DNA of 64,000 bases, taken from the NCBI RefSeq assembly GCF_001624695.1, contig NZ_JSEP01000008.1:124001-188000 (forward strand), in the 5' to 3' direction. The DNA comes from Labrenzia sp. OB1 (GTDB lineage: Bacteria; Pseudomonadota; Alphaproteobacteria; Rhizobiales; Stappiaceae). Below the pieces are notes generated by a model that saw nothing but the letters and a program-made list of their open reading frames with translations, was not told the origin of the DNA and made no database searches. The position numbers were made by a program, and so were the translations under genes. Of this stretch, positions 55,262 through 64,000 are shown piece after piece; the stretch's first letter is position 1; every line of letters starts with the position of its first letter.

Positions 55262-56479
55262 CTACCCCAAATCGGGGGTGTCGTCAAACAATCTGCGATG
55301 TTCTTCTATCGCGTAGCGGTCCGTCATTCCGGCAATATAATCACAGACCCGCCTGGCAATGTCGGTTTCGCTCAACGAATGCAACCCCTCGTTCCAGGGG
55401 GACGGCATCAACTCCGGATCCGCGAGGAACCCGCTGAACAGGTCCTTGACGACACGGGCAACGAGCTTGCGGACTGCAAGGACATCGTGGTGACGGTACA
55501 CCCGGGCGAAAAGAAATCGTTTCACCTCCTTTTCTGCGGCCGTCATCTGTTCGGAAAAGCCGACCAGACAATGGCCCGCCAAGCGAATGTCCTCGGGACT
55601 TCTGGGATCAACCTCGGAGATGTTGCGGACCGCCTCATGGATCACGTCCTCCACCATGCGGGTGATGGACCGGCGCACGATTTCATGGATACGCCGGCTT
55701 TCCTCCAGGCCGGGATACTTGCCATCCACCTCGGCGAGAATATCCGCCAGAAACGGAACGCTGCGCATGTCGTCGATGGCGAACAGTCCGGCGCGCAGGC
55801 CGTCATCCAGATCATGGGCGTCATAGGCGATGTCGTCGGCGATCGCCGCCGCCTGTGCTTCTCCACCCGGCCACGTGTTTAACAAAAGATCCTGATGTTC
55901 GGCGTATTCCCTGATGGCGAACGGCAGTTCGCCGCCCTTGAATTTTCCGAGCGGGTTTCCGCCGGGTCCGACAAGGGGCCCATTGTGCTTCACGAGACCT
56001 TCCAGAGTTTCCCAGGCAAGATTCAAACCGTCAAATTCCGCATAGCGCTGTTCCAGATGGGTCACCACCCGCAGAGACTGGGCGTTGTGATCGAACCCTC
56101 TGAAGGGTGCCATGGCTTCATGCAGGACGTCCTCCCCCTCATGACCAAAGGGCGTATGCCCCAGGTCATGTGCGAGGGCCAGACTTTCTGCGAGATCCTC
56201 ATCGAGGCGCAATGCCCGCGCCAGTGACCGGGCGATCTGCGACACCTCGATCGTGTGGGTCAGCCGGGTGCGGAAATGATCGCCCTCGTGATAGACGAAC
56301 ACCTGGGTCTTGTGCTTCAGCCGCCGGAAAGCGGAAGAATGAATGATACGGTCTCGATCACGCTGAAAAGGTGTCCGGGTCGGGCTTTCCTGTTCCGGGA
56401 ACAGTCGGCCCCGGCTGTTTACCGGGTTTTCCGCGTATACAGCGCGGGACTGCGCCCCAAAGCCTATTTCCGCTGTCAT
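55262..56479 (-). CDS. dgt: dGTPase-like HD-domain triphosphohydrolase
   Basis: The 405-residue protein has the dGTPase family sequence: [20 protein letters not shown], then [16 protein letters not shown] and [17 protein letters not shown], which supplies the H..HD metal ligands, with a late D in DDIAYDAHD. It would hydrolyse dNTPs to nucleoside and triphosphate. I chose ATG 56479 with GGAAG upstream over the GTG at 56500. It is divergent from erpA; argS follows after 102 bp. Confidence 0.95.
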   Translation of the reverse strand: MTAEIGFGAQSRAVYAENPVNSRGRLFPEQESPTRTPFQRDRDRIIHSSAFRRLKHKTQVFVYHEGDHFRTRLTHTIEVSQIARSLARALRLDEDLAESLALAHDLGHTPFGHEGEDVLHEAMAPFRGFDHNAQSLRVVTHLEQRYAEFDGLNLAWETLEGLVKHNGPLVGPGGNPLGKFKGGELPFAIREYAEHQDLLLNTWPGGEAQAAAIADDIAYDAHDLDDGLRAGLFAIDDMRSVPFLADILAEVDGKYPGLEESRRIHEIVRRSITRMVEDVIHEAVRNISEVDPRSPEDIRLAGHCLVGFSEQMTAAEKEVKRFLFARVYRHHDVLAVRKLVARVVKDLFSGFLADPELMPSPWNEGLHSLSETDIARRVCDYIAGMTDRYAIEEHRRLFDDTPDLG

Positions 56480-56632
56480 CTGCTTCCAGCCTTTGCTCAC
56501 GGTGTGTGCCGTGCCTAACTTCGGTCCATCCCATGCCGCTCATTGACGGGAGCTGCATCAAACCATACTTAAACCTTAGAAATCAGGTTAAAAGCTCTGC
56601 GAGTGGGCAAGAGCACAGCGAGTCGGCGGACC

Positions 56633-56974
56633 ATGACCGAAACACTTGAAAATCGAGTAACAGTCAGCGAGCGCGCTGCCAAGCGGATCGCGGCAATATT
56701 GTCGAAAGAACCGGCGGGCAGCATGCTCCGCGTGAGCGTGGAAGGTGGCGGCTGTTCCGGACTGCAATATAAGTACGACGTCGTCGACGGCAGCGAGGAT
56801 GACGACCTTGTGCTTGAAAAGCTGGGCGCAACCGTGCTGATCGATTCCATTTCACTGCAATATATGGCCGGGTCGGAGATCGATTTTGTCGATGATCTGA
56901 TCGGCCAGTCCTTCCAGATCAACAACCCGAACGCGACCGCCGGCTGCGGTTGCGGAACCAGCTTTACGATCTGA
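56633..56974 (+). CDS. erpA: Iron-sulfur insertion protein ErpA
   Basis: The 113-residue A-type carrier has the three cluster cysteines in EGGGCSGLQYKY and TAGCGCGTSF. ATG 56633 begins MTETLENRVTVSERAAKRI; a GTG 10 codons earlier is in frame but unneeded. It transfers Fe-S clusters to target enzymes. It lies 65 bp before xth on the same strand and is divergent from dgt. Confidence 0.95.
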   Translation: MTETLENRVTVSERAAKRIAAILSKEPAGSMLRVSVEGGGCSGLQYKYDVVDGSEDDDLVLEKLGATVLIDSISLQYMAGSEIDFVDDLIGQSFQINNPNATAGCGCGTSFTI

Positions 56975-57039
56975 CCGGAAACCCGGAAGATCCAACGGGC
57001 CGTCTGTCCCGGCTTTTTAACAATCAAGGCAACCGGCCC

Positions 57040-57822
57040 ATGAAAATCGCGACCTGGAACATCAACGGCGTCAAGGCCCGGATCGATACGGTCATCGCGT
57101 GGCTCAAGGAGACGTCACCGGACGTCGCCTGCCTGCAGGAAATCAAGTCGATCGATGAGAATTTTCCCCGTCAGCCTTTCGAGGATCTCGGGTATAATCT
57201 CGAAACCCACGGCCAAAAGGGGTTTAACGGTGTCGCGCTTCTGTCGAAGTCGCCGCTAGAAGACGTACAGCGCGGACTTCCCGGCAATGAAAGCGACGAA
57301 CAGGCCCGCTATATCGAAGCTGGCGTTTCCACGTCCAACGGAGCCATCCGCATCGGCTGCCTCTATCTTCCCAACGGCAACCCGGTCGAAACAGAAAAAT
57401 TTCCTTACAAATTGGCATGGATGGATCGCCTGATCGCACATGCGGAAAAGCGACTGGCGGAAGAAACACCTTTCCTGCTTCTTGGCGATTATAATGTCAT
57501 TCCCGATCCCATCGACGCGAAAAATTCCGAAAACTGGATTGGCGATGCGCTCTTTCAACCGGAGAGTCGCCGCAGGTTCCGGGCCCTGACGCATCTCGGT
57601 CTGACCGAAGCTGTCCGCTCATGCAGCGAAGCGGACGGTATCTACACTTTCTGGGATTATCAGGCAGGTGCCTGGCAGAAAAACAACGGTATTCGCATTG
57701 ACCATATCCTCATGTCGGCCCAGGCAACCGACCGGATGACGGGATGCGGAATCGACAAGCATGTGCGCGGCTGGGAAAAGCCCTCCGACCATGTTCCGGT
57801 CTGGGTGCAGCTCGCCGCCTGA
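57040..57822 (+). CDS. xth: Exodeoxyribonuclease III
   Basis: The 260-residue AP endonuclease/3'-exonuclease has the EEP fold: ATWNINGVKARID, CLQEIKSID with the metal-binding Glu, LLGDYNVIP, and SDHVPVW with the catalytic Asp-His. ATG 57040 follows the erpA stop by 65 bp. It acts in base-excision repair. Length and all motifs are normal. Confidence 0.96.
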   Translation: MKIATWNINGVKARIDTVIAWLKETSPDVACLQEIKSIDENFPRQPFEDLGYNLETHGQKGFNGVALLSKSPLEDVQRGLPGNESDEQARYIEAGVSTSNGAIRIGCLYLPNGNPVETEKFPYKLAWMDRLIAHAEKRLAEETPFLLLGDYNVIPDPIDAKNSENWIGDALFQPESRRRFRALTHLGLTEAVRSCSEADGIYTFWDYQAGAWQKNNGIRIDHILMSAQATDRMTGCGIDKHVRGWEKPSDHVPVWVQLAA

Positions 57823-57929
57823 CGGCTTTCGGATGCAATATCGTCGGCTTTCTTGCTTCCGGAGCTGTACTTCGTAACACAGCGGCGCTTTGGTGTGCGC
57901 TGGTCCCGGGCTTGCAGTCTCCCGCTTCC

Positions 57930-58337
57930 ATGGTAAGCTTTAAGGACTATGGGATAACGCAAAGCCTCACTCCGTCCGCATTGGCTGACCGTGGACACGC
58001 CTTCCCTGCCCTGCGTGAACGGGCTCGGCAGCTATGCTTTGCTCCGCGACCGGCGATTTTTTTGGCTTTGCTGGTTGTTTTCACTGCTTTCGGCAGCACC
58101 TTTGCCAATGCACAGAGTGTTTCCTGTACGTGCAGATACCAGGGTCATGACTACAGCCTGGGGGAATCGATCTGTCTCAATGGCTCGGACGGGTCACGCA
58201 TGGCAACATGCGCCATGGTTCTGAACAATACGTCCTGGCAATTCAGCAATGCCCCCTGCCCCTTGACCCGGCTACAACCGGACAGCAAACCGGGAACCGA
58301 AAAGCTGCTTCCAGCCGATCCGGGCCGGGCATCTTGA
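57930..58337 (+). CDS. Small exported Cys-containing protein of unknown function
   Basis: The product of about 135 residues has a hydrophobic segment PAIFLALLVVFTAFGST followed by ANAQS, a plausible signal-peptidase site, and a mature part with four or five cysteines (SVSCTCRYQGHDYSLGESIC, ATCAMVLNN, NAPCPL), probably disulfide-bonded in the periplasm. The start is uncertain: ATG 57930 gives a long N-region, and the frame is open from 57744. I do not recognise the family. It stands between xth and the exoR-like gene. Confidence 0.55.
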   Translation: MVSFKDYGITQSLTPSALADRGHAFPALRERARQLCFAPRPAIFLALLVVFTAFGSTFANAQSVSCTCRYQGHDYSLGESICLNGSDGSRMATCAMVLNNTSWQFSNAPCPLTRLQPDSKPGTEKLLPADPGRAS

Positions 58338-58412
58338 AAAATGCAATTTCCTGATAGCAGGGACCTGCCTGCAGCCGCCTGACCAACTTCGTTACAGACG
58401 GATATCCGCGCC

Positions 58413-59273
58413 TTATTGCGGCAGGGGAACCTGCTGCGCCGTCAAAATGTCCGGACGGTTCTGCTGTAGCCAGCCATCGGCAAGAGAACGGGCCATCTGC
58501 CTGACCGGCTCCGGCGACACGGCAAAATACTGTTCGTGCAACGAGTTGACCCAGCTCGCATCAGAACCGGATGCCTGATCCCGCGCCACTGTCATCCACA
58601 TGAGTCCGCGAGCCTTTTTCTTCTCGGACGATCCGATAGAATAAAGCGTTTCGCCGAGCCTTGCCTGCGCACCGACATGTCCCTTCAAGGCCGCCAGATT
58701 ATACCAGCGGACAGCCATGCGGCTGTTGGAATTCTGGTACATCCTGCCAAGTTCGTATTGCGCGTCCGCATCGCCGAAATAGGAAGCCGCGTGGGTAAAT
58801 ATCTGTCTGGCACGAGGTTCGTTTTTCGGCACGGCGCCTTCTATGCCGTTCAGATAATAGGACCCGAGCGCCACAAAGGCGCTGGACACGAAGGGAGCAT
58901 CCGGCGCATCCGGCCGGTCCTCACCATGCTCGCGCACAATCTGGCTGTAATACTGAAACGCCTTCAGGTCGTCTTCCTGAACGCCGTCGCCCTTGGCATA
59001 CATCTCGCCAAGCTTCCACGCCGCCATGGGCTGACCGTTTTCCGCGGCATATTGCAGCGAACCGAGCGCAGCGGCCTTGTCGCCGGAATAATATTGGCGG
59101 GCGCCCGCCCGAAGAGCTTCCATCGGCGAAAGATCATCCGGCCCAATCGCCCTGGTGGACGCCGGTTGACCGTCGAATGCCAAAGCCGGTCCGGTCGCTG
59201 TCATCACCGCCACCAGGCCGAGTGCAAGTCCGGCCCTGCCAAGACGTTGACGCATTGATCTGTTGTTTCGCAT
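58413..59273 (-). CDS. exoR: ExoR-like Sel1-repeat periplasmic protein
   Basis: The protein of about 286 residues has a signal peptide (AGLALGLVAVMTATGPALAF) and several Sel1-like helical repeats: SLQYAAENGQPMAAWKLGEM, FVALGSYYLNGIEG, ADAQYELGRMYQ and GHVGAQARLGETLY. This is the ExoR layout; in rhizobia ExoR holds the ChvG/ExoS kinase inactive in the periplasm and so limits ChvI output on exopolysaccharide and motility. I use ATG 59273; the frame stays open to 59429, which would put the signal peptide far inside. It has no chvG-chvI neighbours here. Confidence 0.82.
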   Translation of the reverse strand: MRNNRSMRQRLGRAGLALGLVAVMTATGPALAFDGQPASTRAIGPDDLSPMEALRAGARQYYSGDKAAALGSLQYAAENGQPMAAWKLGEMYAKGDGVQEDDLKAFQYYSQIVREHGEDRPDAPDAPFVSSAFVALGSYYLNGIEGAVPKNEPRARQIFTHAASYFGDADAQYELGRMYQNSNSRMAVRWYNLAALKGHVGAQARLGETLYSIGSSEKKKARGLMWMTVARDQASGSDASWVNSLHEQYFAVSPEPVRQMARSLADGWLQQNRPDILTAQQVPLPQ

Positions 59274-59963
59274 TCCGGTCACACTATTACCCGCCGGCCA
59301 AATCATATCAATCCGGCGGACGATCTTTCCGATCTCGTTTTTTGTCCGCGCCAAGCGCATTTTCAAGTCTCTAACACCACGCCGAGCCTTGCTCGCACGG
59401 GTTTCCCATTTTGCTGTGTCCTGCCGCATCCTCTTCAGCTGAGCGCTGGAGGCTCCGACACTTCCGGCCGTTCACCTGTTGCTTCCCTGTCAGCAAACAC
59501 GAAAGCCGCTTGAACTAAAGTGGCCAATCATTTCGACCTTAATTGGGCCGTAACGCGCCCAAATAAGACCATTTGTTGATACATCTCACCCCAGCCTGGG
59601 GTTTGAACCGGAAGGTTGAACCGGCAGTGGATGAAACCATATCCCAACGGGTGACGGCCAAACATGGCCGAACGTTGGCAGCTCGATCATTCGCGGTCCT
59701 CCCGAATAACTCTGTCGGCAAGTGTTGCGGAATAGGCACATTTTCCGCACTTGCGTCCCCTCCAAGGCACCGGCTATTAGATCACTATCGGGTTGACGAT
59801 ATGTTTCCGGAGCCAATTTTACCTGTCCCGCTGTTGAAAACGGGGGCTTCGAGCCAAAACCCTTTGCCGTTCTATCTTTGTCCTTCAAACTGGGGACCGA
59901 TTCGGTGTAGGTAACGGCGCCGAAGCTGGTAAATCATGGTCAAGGACCCATCAGGGAAACGGA
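59274..59963. other. 690-bp gene-free region between exoR and parE
   Basis: No tRNA, RNA or convincing protein gene was found. Small inverted repeats are present: TTGGGC/GCCCAA (about 59547-59566) and CCCCAG-C-CTGGGG (59590-59602), and a tandem TTGAACCGG (about 59603-59624). Open frames on both strands across 59573-59914 have no recognisable domain. It must hold the promoters of the divergent exoR and parE genes. Confidence 0.5.
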
Positions 59964-62009
59964 ATGAGCGCGAAAGACGATCTATTTGCAGGCAACGCAG
60001 CGGTTTCAGCCCCTATGACGGCAGACGATCCCGCCCCTGCGCCGCAAAAACCGCGTCCGGTCGCAGCGGTTCCCGTGCCCGATGAATATTCGGCTGCCGA
60101 TATCGAGGTTCTCGAAGGACTGGAACCCGTGCGCCGCCGACCCGGCATGTACATTGGCGGCACCGATGAAAAGTCGCTGCATCACCTGTTCGCGGAAGTC
60201 ATAGACAACTCCATGGACGAGGCCGTCGCCGGCCATGCGACCTGGATTGACGTGACCTTGTCCGCCGACGGATATCTTGCCGTCACCGACAACGGGCGGG
60301 GCATTCCGGTCGACCCTCATCCGAAGTTCAAGGACAAATCGGCTCTCGAAGTCATCATGACCACACTGCATGCGGGCGGTAAGTTCGACAGCAAGGTCTA
60401 TGAAACATCCGGAGGTCTGCACGGCGTGGGCATTTCCGTGGTGAACGCCCTGTCGGAGGAACTCGTTGTCGAGGTCGCGCGAAGCCGCAAGCTCTACCGC
60501 CAGACGTTCCGCCGCGGTCACTCGCAGGGTCCGCTGGAATTCGCCGGCGAAACTCAGAACCGCCGCGGCACGCAGGTGCGCTTCAAGCCGGATGAACAGA
60601 TCTTCGGCAAGGGCGCAAAGTTCCAGCCGGCCCGGCTTCTCAAGATGGCCCGTTCCAAGGCCTATCTTTTCGGCGGGGTTGAAATCCGCTGGCATTGCGC
60701 GCCCGAACTTCTGAGGGACAAGGACGAAACACCCGCGGAAGCCGTATTCCATTTTCCCGGCGGGCTGAAGGACTTCCTGGCGGAAAGACTAACCAAGGAA
60801 CGCCGTGTCGTTGAAGAGATTTTTGCCGGACGCACCGACAAGACAGGCAAGCACGGGTCGGTCGAGTGGGCAGTGAGCTGGTTCGCTGGCGACGGTTTCG
60901 TCAATTCCTACTGCAACACGGTACCGACACCGGAAGGCGGTACCCATGAAGCCGGCTTCCGCTATGCGTTGCTGCGCGGTCTCAAGGCCTATGGTGAGCT
61001 GACCAACAACAAGAAGGCAGCCATCATCACCGGTGACGATGTCATGACCTCGGCCGGCGGCATGTTGTCCGTCTTCATCCGGGAACCGGAATTCGTTGGC
61101 CAGACCAAAGACAGGCTCGCGACGAACGAAGCCACAAAGATTGCCGAAGCCGCCGTCCGTGACGCGTTCGATCACTGGCTTACCGCGTCTCCAAACCAGG
61201 CCAACAAGATCCTGGAATGGGTGATCGACCGCGCCGAGGACCGGCTCCGGCGCAGGCAGGAAAAGGACGTCGCGCGCAAGACCGCCGTCCGCAAGCTGCG
61301 CCTTCCCGGCAAACTTGCCGATTGCTCCGCCAATCAGGCCGAGGGTACGGAACTCTTCGTCGTCGAAGGAGATTCTGCGGGCGGTTCAGCCAAACAGGCA
61401 CGCAACCGTTCCAATCAGGCGATCCTTCCCCTGCGCGGCAAGATCCTCAATGTTGCCAATGCGGGCCGCGATAAGGTTGTCGCCAACCAGCAGCTTTCCG
61501 ATCTCATTCAGGCCCTGGGATGCGGCACCCGCTCCCAATACAGGGAACCGGATCTGCGCTATGAGAAAATCGTCATCATGACCGATGCCGATGTCGATGG
61601 CGCGCATATCGCATCGCTTCTGATTACGTTTTTCTACCGCGAGATGCCCGAACTCATCCACGGCGGACATCTTTATCTCGCAGTTCCGCCACTTTACCGG
61701 CTCAGCCAGGGCGGGAAAACACTTTATGCGCGCGACGACGCCCATAAAGACGAGTTGATGGCAACCGTTTTCAAAGGCAAGTCAAAGGTCGAAATCGGCC
61801 GCTTCAAGGGCCTCGGCGAAATGCTCCCTTCCCAGTTGAAGGAAACGACCATGGATCCTTCGAAAAGGTCGATGCTTAAAGTCGCCGTCGAGGAACTGTC
61901 GGCGGAGGCAACCGAAGACACGGTCGAACGGCTCATGGGCAACAAACCTGAAGCCCGTTTCCAGTTTATCCAGGAAAATGCGGAATTTGCGAACGACCTT
62001 GATATCTAG
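59964..62009 (+). CDS. parE: DNA topoisomerase IV subunit B
   Basis: The 681-residue GHKL ATPase subunit of topoisomerase IV has EVIDNSMDEAVAGHATWIDV, DNGRGIPVDPHPKF and GGLHGVGISVVNAL for ATP binding. The TOPRIM domain contains VEGDSAGGSAKQARNR and MTDADVDGAHI with the metal-binding Asp pair. A short acidic leader of about 40 residues precedes the ATPase domain. With ParC it decatenates chromosomes. Length and segments favour ParE over GyrB. Confidence 0.95.
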   Translation: MSAKDDLFAGNAAVSAPMTADDPAPAPQKPRPVAAVPVPDEYSAADIEVLEGLEPVRRRPGMYIGGTDEKSLHHLFAEVIDNSMDEAVAGHATWIDVTLSADGYLAVTDNGRGIPVDPHPKFKDKSALEVIMTTLHAGGKFDSKVYETSGGLHGVGISVVNALSEELVVEVARSRKLYRQTFRRGHSQGPLEFAGETQNRRGTQVRFKPDEQIFGKGAKFQPARLLKMARSKAYLFGGVEIRWHCAPELLRDKDETPAEAVFHFPGGLKDFLAERLTKERRVVEEIFAGRTDKTGKHGSVEWAVSWFAGDGFVNSYCNTVPTPEGGTHEAGFRYALLRGLKAYGELTNNKKAAIITGDDVMTSAGGMLSVFIREPEFVGQTKDRLATNEATKIAEAAVRDAFDHWLTASPNQANKILEWVIDRAEDRLRRRQEKDVARKTAVRKLRLPGKLADCSANQAEGTELFVVEGDSAGGSAKQARNRSNQAILPLRGKILNVANAGRDKVVANQQLSDLIQALGCGTRSQYREPDLRYEKIVIMTDADVDGAHIASLLITFFYREMPELIHGGHLYLAVPPLYRLSQGGKTLYARDDAHKDELMATVFKGKSKVEIGRFKGLGEMLPSQLKETTMDPSKRSMLKVAVEELSAEATEDTVERLMGNKPEARFQFIQENAEFANDLDI

Positions 62010-62113
62010 GAGCAAGACCGGGTAACCTGTTTTTAAAGTTTTAGTCCCTGGAGCGCTATTTGGAGCGTTTTATCCTCGGCTCCGCTCCCAGGAATGTCTG
62101 CCGGACCAGTATT

Positions 62114-62845
62114 ATGTTAGACCGGGTGTATACAATTTTCGACAAACGCCGCCGTCCGCTGCGTAATCACGTGTATCTGGCCTTTCCCGATCATGACATT
62201 GCATTTGCCCGGATCGCGGAGCCAGCATTTCATGCGCTTGCCCCCGTTCTCCACCACCTGGCCGGCACCGGCTTCTGCGGCACGTTCGCGGACCGGTCCG
62301 CCAATGCGATGGAGATCTCGGACCGGTCCCTGTTTCATGGCAACGTTGAACTGCTCACGGCACGGGAACTGAAACGGCGCCACCCGGACATGAAGATCGT
62401 CGCCTGGGTACAGGATCCGATGCATCGGCTCGCCTATTGTTACGACAAGATCATTGTGAACGATCTGCCGCTGCCTTCGTATTATCAGGAAAGCTATTTC
62501 GACAAGTCGATGTCGCCACAGGATTTCGTCTCGCATGTGGCCTCAATCTCGGACCTTGAGGCGGACAACCTTTTTCGCAGCCAGACGGCGGCACTGACAT
62601 ACAAGGGCGTGCTTACCGCGGATCTCATTCTGCTTCTGGAGCATTTCGAACACTCTCTGGAAAGGTTCCTCACAGCAGCATCCCAGAAATTCCGGCCCTC
62701 CCCGTCGTTCACCTACCGGGCGCTGGATTATGTCTCGCCGGACACTCTGCGATCATTCGAGGACGAGGACCTGTGTTATAAACTGAGGCGGCGATACAAA
62801 GCCGACTACGAATTGTTCAACGCACAGGCCGCAGTTCCAGCGTAG
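62114..62845 (+). CDS. Sulfotransferase-like protein of unknown substrate
   Basis: The protein of about 243 residues has VYLAFPDHDIAFARIAEP near the N-terminus and KIVAWVQDPMHRLAYCYDKI near residue 100, which resembles the FxxVRDPxxRxxSxY segment of the Sulfotransfer_2 family (PAPS-binding 3' phosphate side). The 5'-phosphosulfate loop is not clear. The frame opens at TTG 62060; ATG 62114 gives a compact start. It lies 104 bp after parE on the same strand. A glycan or lipid sulfotransferase is possible; the assignment is weak. Confidence 0.5.
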   Translation: MLDRVYTIFDKRRRPLRNHVYLAFPDHDIAFARIAEPAFHALAPVLHHLAGTGFCGTFADRSANAMEISDRSLFHGNVELLTARELKRRHPDMKIVAWVQDPMHRLAYCYDKIIVNDLPLPSYYQESYFDKSMSPQDFVSHVASISDLEADNLFRSQTAALTYKGVLTADLILLLEHFEHSLERFLTAASQKFRPSPSFTYRALDYVSPDTLRSFEDEDLCYKLRRRYKADYELFNAQAAVPA

Positions 62846-63189
62846 TCCAGCTGAACCAAATTTCCGGTATAATCTTCAGATTTCAATTATTTCGTTGAAT
62901 TCGACTGCCGCTACATTACCGCTGCATCGAAATTTGAAGCGGTTGTTCCCGGACGAGGTTTATGTAACGCCTATGGAACTTCGCTGCCCATTTCATGAGC
63001 TTCACGTCCCTGTATTAACTGAGATGGCAAAAGTTGCCCGGAAATACTCGCTTTTCTTTACATTTTACCTCTTCAACGCATTGACACCCGTGCGCATGGA
63101 TGTAGGGTGCGCACGTTGGCCGCCGTAGCAGACACGGTGCCGCCAAATTGAACCACGTCATCCGAAATAACATCCGGGCAAAGCGCTCC
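62846..63189. other. 344-bp leader region before the DEAD-box helicase gene
   Basis: No gene is seen. TTGACA (about 63079-63084) followed 16 bp on by TAGGGT is a possible sigma-70 promoter. A 77-codon open frame (62895-63128) shows no domain. DEAD-box helicases often have long, cold-responsive leaders, but no specific element was recognised. Confidence 0.45.
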
Positions 63190-64000
63190 ATGGCATTTGA
63201 TACTCTCGGTCTTAGCGAGAAGGTCCTCGCTGCAGTTGAAGCAGCAGGTTATAAAGAACCCACGGCAATCCAGGCGGGTGCAATCCCGCTGGTCCTGGAA
63301 CGGCGCGACGTGCTCGGCATCGCACAGACCGGCACCGGGAAAACCGCGAGCTTCACGCTGCCGATGCTGACGCTTCTTGAAAAAGGCAGGGCACGTGCGC
63401 GTATGCCGCGCACGCTCATCCTCGAACCCACGCGCGAACTCGCAGCGCAGGTTGAGGAAAACTTCGAGAAGTACGGCACCAACCACAAGCTCAATGTGGC
63501 CCTGCTCATAGGCGGTGTCTCGTTTTCCGAACAGGACAAAAAGCTGGACCGCGGCACGGATGTGCTCATTGCGACACCGGGTCGCCTGCTCGATCATGTC
63601 GAGCGCGGAAAACTGCTGCTGCAAGGTGTTGAAATCCTTGTCATCGATGAAGCCGACCGCATGCTTGACATGGGTTTCATTCCGGACATCGAGCGCATCT
63701 GCAAGTTGATCCCGTTCACGCGCCAGACCTTGTTTTTCTCGGCGACCATGCCTCCGGAGATCCAGAGACTCACAGAAGCTTTCCTGCAGAATCCCGCGCG
63801 GATTGAAGTCGCTCGCACGTCCTCGACGTCCGACAATGTGACCCAGTTGCTCAAAGCTTCCGGATCGAAGGATTTCGACAAGCGCGCAGCTCTGCGCGAA
63901 CTGCTCGAAGGCGCAGAAGACCTGCAGAACGCCATCATCTTCTGTAACCGCAAACGGGATGTGACGACGCTGTTCCGCTCACTGGAGCGTCATGAGTACA
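63190..64000 (+). CDS. DEAD-box RNA helicase (partial, 3' end beyond window)
   Basis: The first 270 residues are present. ATG 63190 begins MAFDTLGLSEKVLAAVEAAG, with the Q motif AGYKEPTAIQ, Walker A AQTGTGKT (45-52), PTREL, TPGRLLDH, DEAD (153-156) in VIDEADRMLDMGF, and SAT. The second RecA-like lobe starts with AIIFCNRKRDVTTLF and is cut by the window edge. It belongs to the RhlE-like group and unwinds structured RNA, probably in ribosome assembly or cold adaptation. The C-terminal extension cannot be seen. Confidence 0.95.
   Translation, partial: MAFDTLGLSEKVLAAVEAAGYKEPTAIQAGAIPLVLERRDVLGIAQTGTGKTASFTLPMLTLLEKGRARARMPRTLILEPTRELAAQVEENFEKYGTNHKLNVALLIGGVSFSEQDKKLDRGTDVLIATPGRLLDHVERGKLLLQGVEILVIDEADRMLDMGFIPDIERICKLIPFTRQTLFFSATMPPEIQRLTEAFLQNPARIEVARTSSTSDNVTQLLKASGSKDFDKRAALRELLEGAEDLQNAIIFCNRKRDVTTLFRSLERHEY

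Noticed and set aside
56572..56589. AACCT-N8-AGGTT inverted repeat before erpA as an iron-regulator box
   Set aside because: The arms are only 5 bp and do not match a known RirA, Irr or IscR consensus closely enough to claim.
59573..59914. Plus- and minus-strand open frames between exoR and parE
   Set aside because: They have no domain or good start and overlap on opposite strands, so neither is supported as a gene.

Overview
The window reads as chromosome of a moderately GC-rich alphaproteobacterium, most likely a marine Hyphomicrobiales member of the Stappiaceae/Roseibium type. The evidence is an alphaproteobacterial core gene order (argS, SPOR protein, nagZ, scpAB, tatABC, serS, surE, pcm, LytM factor, DUF815, yajC, secDF, Mth938, squalene-synthase-like protein, trmFO), LexA boxes of the GTTC-N7-GTTC type, an ExoR homologue, DUF1127 micro-proteins followed by CcsR/cuckoo-type RNAs, and ectoine catabolism. 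No tRNA, rRNA, CRISPR array or insertion sequence was seen. The taxonomic call is inference.

Left edge (1-2699, minus strand): one long partial gene runs off the window. It encodes a SIR2-type NAD-binding protein of at least 899 residues whose two SIR2 motif groups are separated by about 425 residues. It resembles the NAD-depleting SIR2 effectors of antiphage systems and is the best candidate here for an undescribed system; its partner genes would lie left of position 1.

2904-9565: an ectoine/5-hydroxyectoine breakdown locus with two arms diverging from 5994-6163. The minus arm is doeA, an ArgE-type M20 deacetylase and a GntR/FCD regulator. The plus arm is eutB, eutC and doeD. Two near-identical 16-bp palindromes 83 bp apart lie between the arms and are probable operators of the regulator. 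No ectoine transporter, DoeC or AstE/AspA-type DoeB is present.

9846-20112: phenylacetate degradation. paaG-paaI-paaK are on the plus strand; paaZ, E, D, C, B, a DUF3291 gene, and paaA are on the minus strand; the repressor gene paaX lies beyond paaA. paaG and paaA are each preceded by an RTCACA-N25-TGTGAY element, a likely PaaX operator. A frameshifted small gene lies between paaK and paaZ.

20246-31450: znuA with tandem Zur boxes, a large L,D-transpeptidase, a small HEFAH-motif protein, divergent ssb and uvrA with one LexA box each, two DUF1127 genes with five CCTCCTCCC-loop hairpins, and trmFO. 31504-57822: the conserved cell-envelope, secretion and chromosome-segregation block, interrupted by an orphan ABC ATPase and by a four-gene group (esterase, EamA transporter, TetR, SDR), followed by argS, dgt, erpA and xth. 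57930-64000: a Cys-containing exported protein, ExoR-like Sel1 protein, a 690-bp gene-free stretch, parE, a sulfotransferase-like protein and a truncated DEAD-box helicase gene.
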